Positions 43,913 to 53,550 of a DNA stretch of 64,000 bases are shown one piece after another. The notes below the pieces were generated by a model. The model did no database searches. It was not told where the DNA came from and saw nothing but the letters and a program-made list of their open reading frames with translations. Positions within the stretch are counted from its first letter, which is position 1; every line of letters begins with the position of its first letter. Both the position numbers and the translations under genes were made by a program. The stretch lies in contig NZ_AP025225.1 in assembly GCF_021654655.1 (NCBI RefSeq), positions 446,001 through 510,000 of the forward strand, written 5' to 3'. This DNA is from Candidatus Hydrogenosomobacter endosymbioticus (GTDB lineage: Bacteria > Pseudomonadota > Alphaproteobacteria > Holosporales > GW7).

Positions 43913-44986
43913 CTAGAGCAAGTCTTCCGATAACTTTTCTGCTATGTCATTAGCTTTCAGCGCAGAAACGATTTCATCCAAGGCCTCTCCATCTAAAACC
44001 TTGCCAAGCTTATACAAAGTAAGGTTGATTCTGTGGTCTGTGACCCTGCTCTGTGGAAAATTATACGTACGGATTCGCTCAGACCTATCCCCGCTTCCTA
44101 TTTGGCTTTTTCTAGACGCAGAACGCTCTTTCTCGCTCTCGGCGCGCTTTTGGTCATATAAACGAGCGCGAAGTATCTTCAATGCCTTAGATTTATTCTT
44201 GTGCTGAGATTTTTCGTCCTGCTGCTGAACAACAATGCCAGTTGGTATGTGGGTAACCCTTACAGCACTGTCTGTAGTATTGACAGACTGTCCACCGGGC
44301 CCACTTGAGCGAAAAACGTCTATTCGCAAATCCCTTTCATCTATCTGCACATCTATCTCTTCAGCCTGAGGAAGGACAGCAACAGTGGCCGCAGAAGTAT
44401 GTATTCGCCCGCTAGCTTCTGTTTCTGGGACGCGTTGGACCCTGTGAACCCCGGCTTCAAACTTCAAATTCGCGAACACATTTTTACCGCTGATGGACAC
44501 GCTTGCTTCTTTCACGCCACCATAACTACTATCGCTTACGCCCAATAACTCTGAGCTCCACCCTTTGTAAACAGCATATTTTGAATACATCCTTAGCAAA
44601 TCACCAGCAAATAAAGCCGCCTCTTCTCCTCCGGTCCCAGCTCGCACCTCTACAATAACGTCTTTAGAGTCGTCTTCGTCTTCCGGCAACAGCATTATTT
44701 TTATTTCATTTTCTTTTTTAGGAAGCTCGCTTTCTATTCTTTTTATATCAGCTTCTGCCATCAATCGAATATTTTCGTCTTCGTCACAAGCAAGAACTCT
44801 CAGATCTTCAAGCTCTCCCTGAAGACCGTGAAATTCTGATATCAACACCATAAGAGGCGCTAGCCTAGAGTGCTCTTTAGAAGCCTGCACAAAAACCTGC
44901 TGATCAGCCGCTCCGTGCTCTTCTATACATTTTTCTAGCTCTCTAAATTTTTCTGCTATTTTCTCAAGCTTTTCCGCGAAACTCAC
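43913..44986 (-). CDS. prfA: peptide chain release factor 1
   Basis: Recognises UAA and UAG stops and releases the peptide. The catalytic GGQ is in SSGPGGQSVNTTDSAVR near residue 228, preceded by GVHRVQRVPETEASGRIHTS, with a helical N-terminal domain. The start is a GTG at 44986 preceded by a GGTGG site and giving 357 residues, the usual size; the longer frame begins at a TTG with no site. The prmC/hemK gene that modifies the GGQ glutamine and often follows is not here. Confidence 0.95.
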   Translation of the reverse strand: MSFAEKLEKIAEKFRELEKCIEEHGAADQQVFVQASKEHSRLAPLMVLISEFHGLQGELEDLRVLACDEDENIRLMAEADIKRIESELPKKENEIKIMLLPEDEDDSKDVIVEVRAGTGGEEAALFAGDLLRMYSKYAVYKGWSSELLGVSDSSYGGVKEASVSISGKNVFANLKFEAGVHRVQRVPETEASGRIHTSAATVAVLPQAEEIDVQIDERDLRIDVFRSSGPGGQSVNTTDSAVRVTHIPTGIVVQQQDEKSQHKNKSKALKILRARLYDQKRAESEKERSASRKSQIGSGDRSERIRTYNFPQSRVTDHRINLTLYKLGKVLDGEALDEIVSALKANDIAEKLSEDLL

Positions 44987-45218
44987 AAAACCACCAACAA
45001 GGTTACAAAAACGCACGAAGAACAATGATACAGCAATTATAGCAGATGGGTAAGCGCTTAGCTGTTAATTTAAAAAATCACACCAATTTATTGAGTATTG
45101 AGCGTTTTAAAGAGCATGCTTTAAAGCGGAGAACGGAACCGAACCCTTGCATCGATTCCATCCCGTTCTATTCAGAGCATTTGCTGCAATTTTTCCTGAA
45201 ATCAGACGATTTGCCAAT

Positions 45219-45752
45219 TTACTGCTGCTGTTCCCTCAGCTGTTTCTGTTTTTCTAAAAATTCAGCAATCAACTTCATCTCCAGCTTCTCAGACTTGCTC
45301 AAATTAGTCATTTTTTTCATGGCTTCAAGACCTTCAGAAAAAACACCAAAGGCGTAGTCGTCAAATCCTGTCGAATTTATTTTATCGAAAAGCTTTTTCA
45401 AATCTATCACACGCAAAACCAATTCTTCAGAACCTGCCGATTGTATCTTAGCCGCCGCTTCGTTGGTTTCCTGAGCGCTTTCTAGCTCCTCTGGCGAATC
45501 TTTGTCTATCTGCTGATTTTGCCTTTCAGCATTATACCTTTTCGGCAAAAAATTGTTTTCAGATTTCAAGTATGATTCGTCCTTACCAAGCAGAAGAGCT
45601 TTTTCTTTAGCTTCCTTTTTAAGTTGCATTTCTTTAAGCCTATTTGCGCGATCTACAGCATCTCCGTATAGTCTGTCGAACACATTGCCTGCTATAGAGC
45701 TTGTTGAAGATACCATCGTTAAAATCAATAATATAAAAGAAATTTTATTCAT
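45219..45752 (-). CDS. exported helical protein of unknown function, 177 aa
   Basis: Not recognised. A signal peptide (ISFILLILTMVSSTSS, cut near IAG) precedes about 150 residues of charged, helix-rich sequence with Lys/Glu/Gln-rich segments and a Gln-rich end. No cysteines remain in the mature protein. AAAGGA lies six bases before the ATG at 45752, which was preferred over the ATG two codons upstream. It sits upstream of prfA on the same strand with a gap of more than 200 bases, so it need not be cotranscribed. Confidence 0.65.
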   Translation of the reverse strand: MNKISFILLILTMVSSTSSIAGNVFDRLYGDAVDRANRLKEMQLKKEAKEKALLLGKDESYLKSENNFLPKRYNAERQNQQIDKDSPEELESAQETNEAAAKIQSAGSEELVLRVIDLKKLFDKINSTGFDDYAFGVFSEGLEAMKKMTNLSKSEKLEMKLIAEFLEKQKQLREQQQ

Positions 45753-45950
45753 TAACATTCCTTTAGAAAAACTGGATTAATAATTTAGCATAATAAAAAA
45801 TAATTAAAATTATGCTTATTTGTAAAAACAAACATAATCCTATCGGCCTCAAATATAGTAATCGTATTTTAACGCCACAGCACATAGCGTCTTGCAACAA
45901 AGCCAGAAGAAATCGCATAATTTACGAGCTGTCTGTTGCATAAAAAACAA

Positions 45951-47033
45951 ATGTTGCGTCTATTAAGCGAATTCTCTAAAAGCATCCCGTGCCTAAATGT
46001 TTTCAGGTATATAACTTTTCGTTCTATAGCTGCATTTGTTACTGCATTTTTTATAGTTTTTTTCTGCGGTCCTATTTTCATCAGACGTATGCAAAAATTG
46101 CAAAAAGCAGGGCAACCAATACGAAGCGACGGACCAGAACAGCACGTGTTCAAAAAAGGAACTCCAACTATGGGAGGCCTACTTATAATCACATCTTTAC
46201 TGGTGTCTGTGTTCTTATGGGCAGATATATCTAATCAATACATCATTATCGCATGCTGCGTGATTATAGGGTTCGGAGCGATAGGCGCCGTCGACGATTT
46301 TAGTAAATTACGCAAATCGAATTCGAATGGACTAAGCGCAAAAAATAAACTGGTCTCACAAATAATAGTCGCTATTTTAGTTGTCCTTTGCGTATACATG
46401 ATCCAACCTATCGGATTGCGCAGCTCTATCCTTTTTCCATTGTTCAAGCACGCCGCTTTTGATATAGGAGCGCTTTACGTTGCGTTTGCCGCTTTTGTAA
46501 TTGTCGGAAGCTCAAACGCCGTGAACTTAACTGACGGTCTAGACGGACTAGCTGTCGGCCCAACTATGATATCTTTTTCCGCCCTAGGAGTAATCGCGTA
46601 CGTTAGTGGCCATGCAATATTTGCCAACTACCTGAAAATTCCGGTGATACAACACGCAGGAGAGCTTTCTGTGCTATGCTGCGCAACCGTCGGAGCCTGC
46701 TTAGGATTTTTATGGTATAACGCCCATCCAGCAAGAATATTTATGGGAGACGTTGGGTCGCTCTCACTTGGAGGACTCTTAGGGTTTATCGGAGTCGCGC
46801 TTAAACAAGAAATTTTGCTAGCTATAATGGGAGGCGTATTCGTTGCAGAAGCTTTGTCTGTAGTAATACAAGTCGCCTCATTCAAAAGCACAGGAAAACG
46901 AGTGTTTCTAATGGCTCCAATACACCACCATTTCGAAAAAAAAGGGTGGAGCGAATCGACAGTAGTAGCTAGGTTTTGGATAATATCAGCCATACTAGCT
47001 GCGGCAGCTATGGCCGCTCTTAAGTTACGATAA
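45951..47033 (+). CDS. mraY: phospho-N-acetylmuramoyl-pentapeptide transferase MraY
   Basis: Makes lipid I on the inner face of the membrane in peptidoglycan synthesis. The ten-TM enzyme shows GTPTMGGLL, DDFSKLRKSNSNGLSAKNKL, NLTDGLDGLA with the catalytic aspartates, and MAPIHHHFEKKGW. The ATG at 45951 yields 360 residues, exactly the family size; a TTG five codons earlier is less likely. It normally lies within the dcw cluster (murE-murF-mraY-murD), but here it stands alone. Confidence 0.96.
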   Translation: MLRLLSEFSKSIPCLNVFRYITFRSIAAFVTAFFIVFFCGPIFIRRMQKLQKAGQPIRSDGPEQHVFKKGTPTMGGLLIITSLLVSVFLWADISNQYIIIACCVIIGFGAIGAVDDFSKLRKSNSNGLSAKNKLVSQIIVAILVVLCVYMIQPIGLRSSILFPLFKHAAFDIGALYVAFAAFVIVGSSNAVNLTDGLDGLAVGPTMISFSALGVIAYVSGHAIFANYLKIPVIQHAGELSVLCCATVGACLGFLWYNAHPARIFMGDVGSLSLGGLLGFIGVALKQEILLAIMGGVFVAEALSVVIQVASFKSTGKRVFLMAPIHHHFEKKGWSESTVVARFWIISAILAAAAMAALKLR

Positions 47034-47150
47034 ACGGCTCTGCATTTTCTGAAAACACCATACAAAGCACCTTCCTGCAATAATAACGTATGGCTAGTAA
47101 GCAACATTCGTGATAGCATTGGTCTCGTGTCAGTTCGGCATTTTTATGTG

Positions 47151-48569
47151 ATGACCCTACGCATTGCCATATACAACACTCTCTCGAGAAAAAAAGAAGA
47201 ATTCATACCAATAGTTCAGGAAAATGTCGGTATATACGTATGTGGTCCAACAGTGTATGGCCCCATTCACCTTGGTAATGCAAGGTCTTGCACCATATTT
47301 GACTCGTTTGTACGTTTCTTGAGACATGCATTCGCAAGTGTAACTTATGTCCGCAACCTCACCGATGTTGACGATAAGATTAACGACGCAGCTAGGGCGC
47401 GCAAAATATCGATCAAAGAGCTCACCGAAGGAACGACAGACATGTTCCATAGAGACTCTGCTCGCATTCTAAACCTTCCCCCAGACATAGAACCAAGAGC
47501 AACAGACCACATAGAGGAAATGATCTCTCTTATAGTGCGAATGATTGAGTCTGGCCATGCGTACGCGCGCGACTACCATGTTTTGTTTGACGTGTCATCA
47601 TTTCCAAACTACGGTTCTTTGTCGCGTATGCCTATGGATCAAATAGTACACGGAGCACGAGTCGAAGTGGCAACATATAAAGATTCACCTGAAGATTTCG
47701 TTCTATGGAAGCCGTCTAAAGCAGGAGAGCCTGGATGGGACAGTCCGTGGGGATATGGACGTCCAGGATGGCACATCGAGTGTTCTGCTATGAGCTATAA
47801 ATATCTAGGGGCTCCATTTGACATACATGGAGGCGGGAACGACCTGATTTTTCCACACCACGAAAACGAAATAGCTCAAAGCTGCGCCGCGCTTGAAGAA
47901 GAGCTCTTAGAAGGACAAAAAGGGATATTCGCAAGATACTGGATGCACAACAACATGCTAATTGTCAACGGAGAGAAAATGTCTAAATCTCTTGGCAACT
48001 TCATTTTACTAAAAGACGCCCTGGAAAAATTCAACGGAGAAGTTATACGTTGGGCCCTTTTATCTACACATTACCGACATGTGCTCAATTGGGAAGAACA
48101 GCTCTTACAGCAGTCACTCTCTTGTATAGACCACCTATACACAAGCATAAGAAAATACGACGATGGCATTCCCGCGGTCATAGACGAGGTCTCGCCAGAC
48201 GAAGCCGTGTTGGAGTGTTTGTGTGACGATTTCAACACGCCAAGCGCAATGAGGCGACTTCAAGAAATAGCAAAAGAAACAAACAAACTACGCGGAAGCG
48301 AAGGAGCTAAACATGCAGCTATTCTTAAAAAATCTGCTCAATTACTAGGATTTTTGCCACAAAAAGCAGATTTATGGTTTAAGTCTATTGATAAACATAC
48401 GCAAAGCATTTCAACAGATGTCATAGAAGCGCTAATATATGAGAGAGAAAAGGCAAGAAAAGAAAAAGATTTCGCGTTGTCGGACTCTATCAGAAATAAG
48501 CTCAACGACCTAGGAGTCGAGCTTGAGGACAGCGCAGATGGAAAAACGTCATGGAAACTGATCCGATGA
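47151..48569 (+). CDS. cysS: cysteinyl-tRNA synthetase
   Basis: Class I synthetase. HIGH appears as HLGN in VYGPIHLGNARS; KMSKS is intact in GEKMSKSLGNF; zinc ligands are seen in IYVCGPTVY, HIECSAMS and HHENEIAQS. 472 residues. The ATG at 47151 is used over the GTG eight codons upstream because it starts the first beta strand (TLRIAIYNTL). The C-terminal anticodon-binding region is shorter than in E. coli. Confidence 0.96.
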   Translation: MTLRIAIYNTLSRKKEEFIPIVQENVGIYVCGPTVYGPIHLGNARSCTIFDSFVRFLRHAFASVTYVRNLTDVDDKINDAARARKISIKELTEGTTDMFHRDSARILNLPPDIEPRATDHIEEMISLIVRMIESGHAYARDYHVLFDVSSFPNYGSLSRMPMDQIVHGARVEVATYKDSPEDFVLWKPSKAGEPGWDSPWGYGRPGWHIECSAMSYKYLGAPFDIHGGGNDLIFPHHENEIAQSCAALEEELLEGQKGIFARYWMHNNMLIVNGEKMSKSLGNFILLKDALEKFNGEVIRWALLSTHYRHVLNWEEQLLQQSLSCIDHLYTSIRKYDDGIPAVIDEVSPDEAVLECLCDDFNTPSAMRRLQEIAKETNKLRGSEGAKHAAILKKSAQLLGFLPQKADLWFKSIDKHTQSISTDVIEALIYEREKARKEKDFALSDSIRNKLNDLGVELEDSADGKTSWKLIR

Positions 48570-48784
48570 TATTTTGTTGCTCCAACTTCAATTCAAAATT
48601 GCTATAGCTATCTCTTACAACAGCGTTCGTTGTTTGCAGAGTTAGTTTCTCGTATTTTCGATTCATCCTAATCACAATATCACCATAGCAAAAATTAAGA
48701 AAAAACAATTGTTCAATGTTTTCAATGTACAATTATCCAGTATGGTGGTGACTGTGACTAAAATTTTAACTATCATATAGCTGA

Positions 48785-48866
48785 GCGGGTGTGGTGGAAT
48801 TGGTAGACACGCAAGATTTAGGTTCTTGTGGCGAGAGCTGTGGGGGTTCAACTCCCTCCACCCGCA
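48785..48866 (+). tRNA. tRNA-Leu (TAG)
   Basis: Class II tRNA: acceptor GCGGGTG/CACCCGC, anticodon stem CAAGA/TCTTG with loop TTTAGGT, long variable arm. Discriminator A; CCA not encoded. Confidence 0.92.
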
Positions 48867-48910
48867 CGAAATTGAGTTCTTGATGCTTGAGTATAGGAGG
48901 CAGCGTGGAA

Positions 48911-50365
48911 ATGGATATAAGAATAACAGACATTTCTGGTCAAAACGGCGGTTTAAAAAGAGAGTTTCGCGTTGACATTCCGTCTGAGCTCTTGAAATAC
49001 GGAATGCTTTCGTATCTTTCTAATAAACAAAAAAATTCTAGAATAGACGGGTTCCGGCCCGGCAAAGCTCCGACAAATTTTTTGGTGAAAAATTTTGGCC
49101 ATGAAGCCATTCAAAAAACTATAGAAAATATCGCGAACGATGCCTCTAACAGGATAGCCCGTGAACAAAATTTTCGCCTTGCGACAAGCCCAAAATATGA
49201 AATAGAAACACTCGAATCTGGCGACAGCAACAATGTGCTCGACAGCTCAATAAAAATAGAATTTGAGCTTATGCCTGACCTTCCAGAAATAAATCTGTCA
49301 GAAATCACTTTATTCGACTATACCGTCGACATAAACGACACAGTAATATCCGAGCACCTAGAGAATTCCGCAAAATCCAAGACAAAATCTGAGCCTATGA
49401 AGGATCCTCGCCCAGCCCAAGTTGGAGACACTCTGTCGTATTTAATAGAATACTCTCTTCCTAGCGGAGAAACACAAACAGCAAGCGGAGAACTTGTTCT
49501 CGGACAGTCTATGTTCCCCAAAGAATTTGAAAAAGAGCTGGTTGGAATTTCTGCTGGACACGAAATAACTCAAAAAGTGCGCGTCCCAAAAAGATTTCCA
49601 ATACAACAGATGTCTGGTCAAAAAGTTGGATTTAAAGTTAAGTTTCTAGAAATAAAAAATACAGTACCGCATAGCGTAGATGAAGATTTCGCTAAATCTC
49701 TGGGCTATGAAACTCTTAGCGAGCTCAAAAAAAGCGTCGCTGAAAAAATAAAGAGTTTTTCTGATAGCCTAGCTTCAAGAATCCAGCTAGAAAACTTCAT
49801 CAAAAAGGCGGCGGAAAAAATAGAAATTGAAACCCCAGAGGGGCTTGTCGAAAAAGAAAAAGAGGCAAGGTGGCTTTCTCTTCTTAGGTCTGCTGCTCAC
49901 AAAGATGCCAGCTATCAAGACGCCGTCACTATTATAGAAAAAATGCTTGGAAAAAAAGAAAACGAGATTATGGAAGACATACGTAAGCGCTCTCTGTCTT
50001 CTGTACGAGTAGGCATTTTGATAGAAGAAACCATACGAACGCAAAATATTTCAGCATCGGATGAAGAAATACGCGAAGAGATAGAAGCCATAGCTGAAAA
50101 ACACAATGGACAAAGAGAAGAAATTTATAAGTATTACTCGCAAAACAGAGAAGAGCTCTCTAAGGTATACTCTAAAATATGCGAAAACAAGGCCTTTGAC
50201 TGGTTGATAAGTCAGTGCAAACATGAGAATAAAAATGTGTCGATTGACGAGCTCAAACTGCTAGCAAAATCTGTCGGGGTTTACTCTGCTCATGAAGAAT
50301 CTGTCGAGAGTAATATTGAGGCCAAAGAGCCCAGTATGGAGAGATCGTTAGCAAATCAGCAATAA
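48911..50365 (+). CDS. tig: trigger factor
   Basis: Ribosome-bound chaperone with peptidyl-prolyl isomerase activity. The ribosome-docking signature GFRPGKAP is near residue 47; the PPIase (FKBP-like) domain runs from about 150 to 240 (ELVLGQSMFPKEFEKELVGIS); the long helical C-terminus forms the chaperone arms. 484 residues. The ATG at 48911 has AGGAGG ten bases away; a GTG two codons earlier is nearer to it. It is followed by clpP, as is common, though without clpX and lon. Confidence 0.95.
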   Translation: MDIRITDISGQNGGLKREFRVDIPSELLKYGMLSYLSNKQKNSRIDGFRPGKAPTNFLVKNFGHEAIQKTIENIANDASNRIAREQNFRLATSPKYEIETLESGDSNNVLDSSIKIEFELMPDLPEINLSEITLFDYTVDINDTVISEHLENSAKSKTKSEPMKDPRPAQVGDTLSYLIEYSLPSGETQTASGELVLGQSMFPKEFEKELVGISAGHEITQKVRVPKRFPIQQMSGQKVGFKVKFLEIKNTVPHSVDEDFAKSLGYETLSELKKSVAEKIKSFSDSLASRIQLENFIKKAAEKIEIETPEGLVEKEKEARWLSLLRSAAHKDASYQDAVTIIEKMLGKKENEIMEDIRKRSLSSVRVGILIEETIRTQNISASDEEIREEIEAIAEKHNGQREEIYKYYSQNREELSKVYSKICENKAFDWLISQCKHENKNVSIDELKLLAKSVGVYSAHEESVESNIEAKEPSMERSLANQQ

Positions 50366-50408
50366 CGAATGGTGTAGTCTTGTGTAGTTGTATAGGGTAG
50401 GTTTAGAC

Positions 50409-51062
50409 ATGTACTTTTATAGAGATAAGTCGCAATGTGGCAAAGGGCAGGTCGAGCCTTACTCTTCCTCCCTCGTCCCTATGGTGATAGAAAAAAGTGG
50501 ACGCGGAGAAAGAGCCTTTGATATTTTTTCCCGACTATTAAAAGAAAGGATAATATTCCTAACTGGAGAAATAAATGACGACACCGCGTCTCTAGTATGC
50601 GCACAATTGCTGTTTCTCGAGTCTGAAGACCCCGATAAGGACATTTGCCTGTATATAAACTCTCCGGGTGGAGTTATTACATCAGCGTTTGGAATATACG
50701 ACACAATGCAATATGTGAGACCAAGCGTATCCACAATATGCGTAGGGCAGGCAGCTTCTGCAGGAGCTCTTCTATTATGCTGTGGAGCAAATGGAAAAAG
50801 AATATCGCTACCTAACAGCAGAATCATGCTACACCAGCCTCTTGGAGGCGTCCGCGGCCAGGCCAGCGACATCGAGATTCACGCTAAAGAAATTCTCCTT
50901 ATGAAAACAATTATAAATAATATAATCTCAGAAAAGACCGGGCTGAGCCATGATAAAGTGAAAGAGATGACAGACAGAGACTGTTTCCTATCAGCTAATG
51001 AGGCCCTTGAACTTGGAATTATAGACAAAGTTATAAGCGCTCGCGAATCTGCTATGAAATAG
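50409..51062 (+). CDS. clpP: ATP-dependent Clp protease proteolytic subunit
   Basis: Serine peptidase that degrades proteins unfolded by ClpX or ClpA. Catalytic serine in [11 protein letters not shown] near residue 116, catalytic histidine in [10 protein letters not shown], and a C-terminal [10 protein letters not shown]. 217 residues from the ATG at 50409; AGGT precedes it by eight bases. The order tig-clpP is conserved, but the expected clpX does not follow. Confidence 0.96.
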   Translation: MYFYRDKSQCGKGQVEPYSSSLVPMVIEKSGRGERAFDIFSRLLKERIIFLTGEINDDTASLVCAQLLFLESEDPDKDICLYINSPGGVITSAFGIYDTMQYVRPSVSTICVGQAASAGALLLCCGANGKRISLPNSRIMLHQPLGGVRGQASDIEIHAKEILLMKTIINNIISEKTGLSHDKVKEMTDRDCFLSANEALELGIIDKVISARESAMK

Positions 51063-51242
51063 TTATTTGTCATCCAGTAAATCCTTCTGAGCATAGCGTA
51101 CCATAAATTTTAAGTTTGCTCTTATGTCGTATGCTTTGCGTTGGCGAACAACCCAAAGTGCTGTTATTAAGTTCCGACTCTTAGCGTGCAAAATAATTTT
51201 GTCTAGTAAATTCTTGCGCTTTTTACATAAAATAATAGGCAT
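51063..51242 (-). CDS. possible small basic protein, 59 aa
   Basis: A short minus-strand frame fills the gap between clpP and ruvX. From the ATG at 51242 it would give a Lys/Arg-rich helical peptide (RKNLLDKIILHAKSRN ... VVRQRKAYDIRANLK) without a TM segment or known domain. No ribosome site is seen. The residue composition is protein-like, and the gap would otherwise be unexplained, but it may be a chance frame. Confidence 0.3.
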   Translation of the reverse strand: MPIILCKKRKNLLDKIILHAKSRNLITALWVVRQRKAYDIRANLKFMVRYAQKDLLDDK

Positions 51243-51278
51243 AATAGGCTGGACCGTCGAGCTGGAACAAAGCACATA

Positions 51279-51758
51279 ATGACACTTATAAGCCTATACG
51301 ATTTCGCTGAAAACACTCGTGGACGAGCCGTTCTAGGAATAGACTGGGGATCCAAACACACAGGAATAGCAGTATCAGATGCTGATCAAAAAATCGCTGC
51401 GGCATTAGTTGATTGCCCGACAAAACCGTGGAAAACTTTGTTATATGAGCTAGAGCGCATAATTCACGATTATAAAATAGGAGGAATAGTCATTGGATGG
51501 CCCATTGATATGGATGGCGGATTCAACAAAAATTGCCAATCGGTCAAAAGCCTGTCTGAAAACATCTCGAAATCTGTTAACATCAACATTTGTCTTTACG
51601 ATGAACGTCTTAGTTCACGCGCAGTCGCAGTATACGCTCCTCAAAAAAACACAAAAAAAAAAGTGTTCTCGCATTCCGACAAGCACGCGGCAGCCTTTTT
51701 CCTTCAAGGCGCCCTCGACCTATTCTCTAATATCAGAGCGCGCGCAGAACACCCTTAA
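51279..51758 (+). CDS. ruvX: RuvX/YqgF-type nuclease (16S pre-rRNA or Holliday junction)
   Basis: RNase H-fold protein of 159 residues in the YqgF/RuvX family. The first strand GIDWGSKHTGIAVSD, the IVIGWPIDMDG motif, YDERLSSR and the C-terminal DKHAAAFFLQGALD carry the acidic metal ligands. Family members act in 16S rRNA 5' maturation and possibly recombination. The start is an ATG without a strong ribosome site. Confidence 0.93.
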   Translation: MTLISLYDFAENTRGRAVLGIDWGSKHTGIAVSDADQKIAAALVDCPTKPWKTLLYELERIIHDYKIGGIVIGWPIDMDGGFNKNCQSVKSLSENISKSVNINICLYDERLSSRAVAVYAPQKNTKKKVFSHSDKHAAAFFLQGALDLFSNIRARAEHP

Positions 51759-51844
51759 TTCTACAAACAAACACTATACAATTTCTTTCAACATAAGCAA
51801 AACCAACCCTTTCTACAGAAATCACTTAAAAATTCTCTAATTTC

Positions 51845-52453
51845 TCATTGATCTTCGCAAACAAGCGCAACCCCTCTCTCTAAAGACATTTTATAATGTT
51901 TTCTGCAAAACGAAATATAGCTTTCATTACCACCAAAAGCCAGTTGCTCTCCGCTGTTAAATACTCTCCCATCAGAGGATACACGAGCAGTCATCGTAGC
52001 TTTCTTGCCACAAAAGCATATGGTTTTTATTTCTATCAACTCATCTGCCCATGCAAGAAGATACTTGCTACCTTCAAACAAATTCTGCAAAAAATCCGTA
52101 CGTAATCCGTACGTCAAGATAGGAATGTTCATGAAGTCAACAATATCCGTCAATTCATACACTTGAAGTTTTGTCAAAAATTGCGCTTCGTCTATAAGCA
52201 AGCACGAAATTTTATCTCGAGTAACGTCGCCGTTGACAAAATCGCAGAAAGAAAAGCTTTCATCAAAACAAGTAGCCCCACCATCAATACCTATGCGAGA
52301 ATGTATCTTTTGTCCTCTTTCAGAAACAGACATACATTTAGGCAAAAAACACAACGTATTCATTCCGCGTTCATTATAGTTGTAACTGGACTGAAGCAAA
52401 GAAGTGGTTTTGCCTGCATTCATTGCGGAGTAGTAAAAGTATAGCTTCGCCAC
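51845..52453 (-). CDS. tdk: thymidine kinase
   Basis: Phosphorylates thymidine to dTMP for DNA synthesis. The 202-residue type II enzyme shows the P-loop YYSAMNAGKTT, CLLIDEAQFL, LTYGLRTDF (lasso) and a zinc-site region (ICFCGKKA). The GTG at 52453 is chosen because AAGGAAAG lies six bases before it and it begins right at the KLYFYYSAMNAGK strand; the longer frame from 52510 adds 19 unrelated residues. It suggests salvage of host thymidine. Confidence 0.94.
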   Translation of the reverse strand: MAKLYFYYSAMNAGKTTSLLQSSYNYNERGMNTLCFLPKCMSVSERGQKIHSRIGIDGGATCFDESFSFCDFVNGDVTRDKISCLLIDEAQFLTKLQVYELTDIVDFMNIPILTYGLRTDFLQNLFEGSKYLLAWADELIEIKTICFCGKKATMTARVSSDGRVFNSGEQLAFGGNESYISFCRKHYKMSLERGVALVCEDQ

Positions 52454-52622
52454 TGAAGACTTTCCTTTGCGCCATAAGACCCGAAGCCAACTTACCACAG
52501 GACTTATCATAAAGACAAGCTAAAGTATTACTCCGAGCTTCCATAGGCTAAAACCATGATACACACTGTGATGGTCTTTAGAATTTTTCTTGTAATTGCA
52601 AGCCATAAATTTTTTTCTTAGG

Positions 52623-52685
52623 AAAAAATCTGCGCCACATAAACAAACATCTTGCCTCAACATGTTTGCTTACAACAGACGCAGA
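52623..52685 (-). terminator. branched hairpin terminator after the Cys-rich gene
   Basis: On the minus strand TCTGCG and CGCAGA, about 45 bases apart, close a long stem that contains an inner AAACAT/ATGTTT hairpin, followed by T6. Structure is plausible but the outer stem is only six pairs. Confidence 0.45.
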
Positions 52686-52702
52686 CTTATTCATAAAAAC
52701 AC

Positions 52703-53275
52703 TTATTGCTGAGGTGGTTTATGCAGCAGCGTCCAGTTGTTTATATCATTACAGTCCGTAGGTGGCTGCGAACATTTTTTTGCTTGATTTTCGCATACTG
52801 AGCGACAACTATCACCAGATTTTTGACAGTTCTGCGTGCAGTTCGTGCTTCCAGTTGTGCACCTTTTAGAGCACGAATTATATCCGTCAAAACAAGCCCT
52901 TGCAGCATCAGGATTCACTGAAGAAGGAACAACAGGGGTGTTCGGATCAGTTTGAGGTTGACCGGTTTGGCCTCCTCCAGAAGAACTCCCGCCCCCGCTC
53001 CCGCCTCCACCACCACTTGCTCCGCTATTAGTATCATAGGTTTTTGGTGTACTTTTTTTACTGGATTTATTTTTATTAGGCTTTTTTTGTTTAGGCTTTT
53101 TTGGGTTAGACTTTTTTTGTTTAGACTTCTTTTGTTTATCTATATGTTTCTTAAGGGCCTGTTCGCGGGTCTGCCCCGGTTTGATTTTCACTATTTTTGG
53201 CCCTGCGCTTACAACCTGAGCTATCGAAATCGCAGCAAGCGCAAACAGCATAATAATACCTTTTGTTTTATTCAT
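52703..53275 (-). CDS. exported protein with Lys-rich block and eight-cysteine repeat domain (A)
   Basis: Function unknown. 190 residues: signal peptide (IIMLFALAAISIAQVVSA), a Lys-rich segment (about residues 42-78), a Gly/Ser linker, then a C-terminal domain with cysteines at 128, 135, 139, 146, 150, 157, 161 and 168. The spacing is C-x6-C-x3 repeated; an extra Cys at 175 follows. The divergent gene at 53551 has the same eight spacings and a shared YNxCSxxC. The six-residue loops are Gly/Ser/Asn-rich. A GGAGGGAT site precedes the ATG. It may bind metal or form disulfides; a host-facing role is guesswork. Confidence 0.75.
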   Translation of the reverse strand: MNKTKGIIMLFALAAISIAQVVSAGPKIVKIKPGQTREQALKKHIDKQKKSKQKKSNPKKPKQKKPNKNKSSKKSTPKTYDTNSGASGGGGGSGGGSSSGGGQTGQPQTDPNTPVVPSSVNPDAARACFDGYNSCSKRCTTGSTNCTQNCQKSGDSCRSVCENQAKKCSQPPTDCNDINNWTLLHKPPQQ

Positions 53276-53461
53276 TTATCCCTCCAAATTTTGTGCTTTT
53301 GAGCAAAAATTTAAACGCTTTGTATTACCAATAGTACTTATATATTGTTAAAAACGCGTTTAGAATTTAGCGTTTACATATGACCGCTCGTCGTATAAAA
53401 ATTATACGTTTATAAAGCTTAAAATTTCTAAATTATACTCAACATTTTTTTAATAAAGCAG

Positions 53462-53482
53462 TCGTATACTGTAATCGTATAC
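53462..53482. promoter_or_regulatory. two TCGTATAC direct repeats, 13-bp period
   Basis: TCGTATAC occurs at 53462-53469 and 53475-53482 in the divergent region. Each half carries a GTATAC palindrome. About 70-90 bases before the start of gene B, so a regulator site is plausible. Confidence 0.4.
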
Positions 53483-53489
53483 AAATACT

Positions 53490-53536
53490 CTTGCATAAAG
53501 AAAATATTTACTGAAATATTTGTTTTCTTGCATAAA
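53490..53536. promoter_or_regulatory. CTTGCATAAA direct repeats flanking a leader hairpin
   Basis: The ten-base sequence CTTGCATAAA is at 53490-53499 and 53527-53536. Between them lies an inverted repeat built on AAATATTT around ACTG. It ends just before the AGGAGG site, so it could control transcription or translation of gene B. Confidence 0.4.
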
Positions 53537-53550
53537 ATAAAGGAGGAAGA

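Noticed and set aside
45046-45357. Plus-strand frame starting between prfA and the exported gene at 45219.
   Set aside because: Most of it overlaps the opposite gene, the residues are not protein-like (Cys/Ser runs) and there is no ribosome site.
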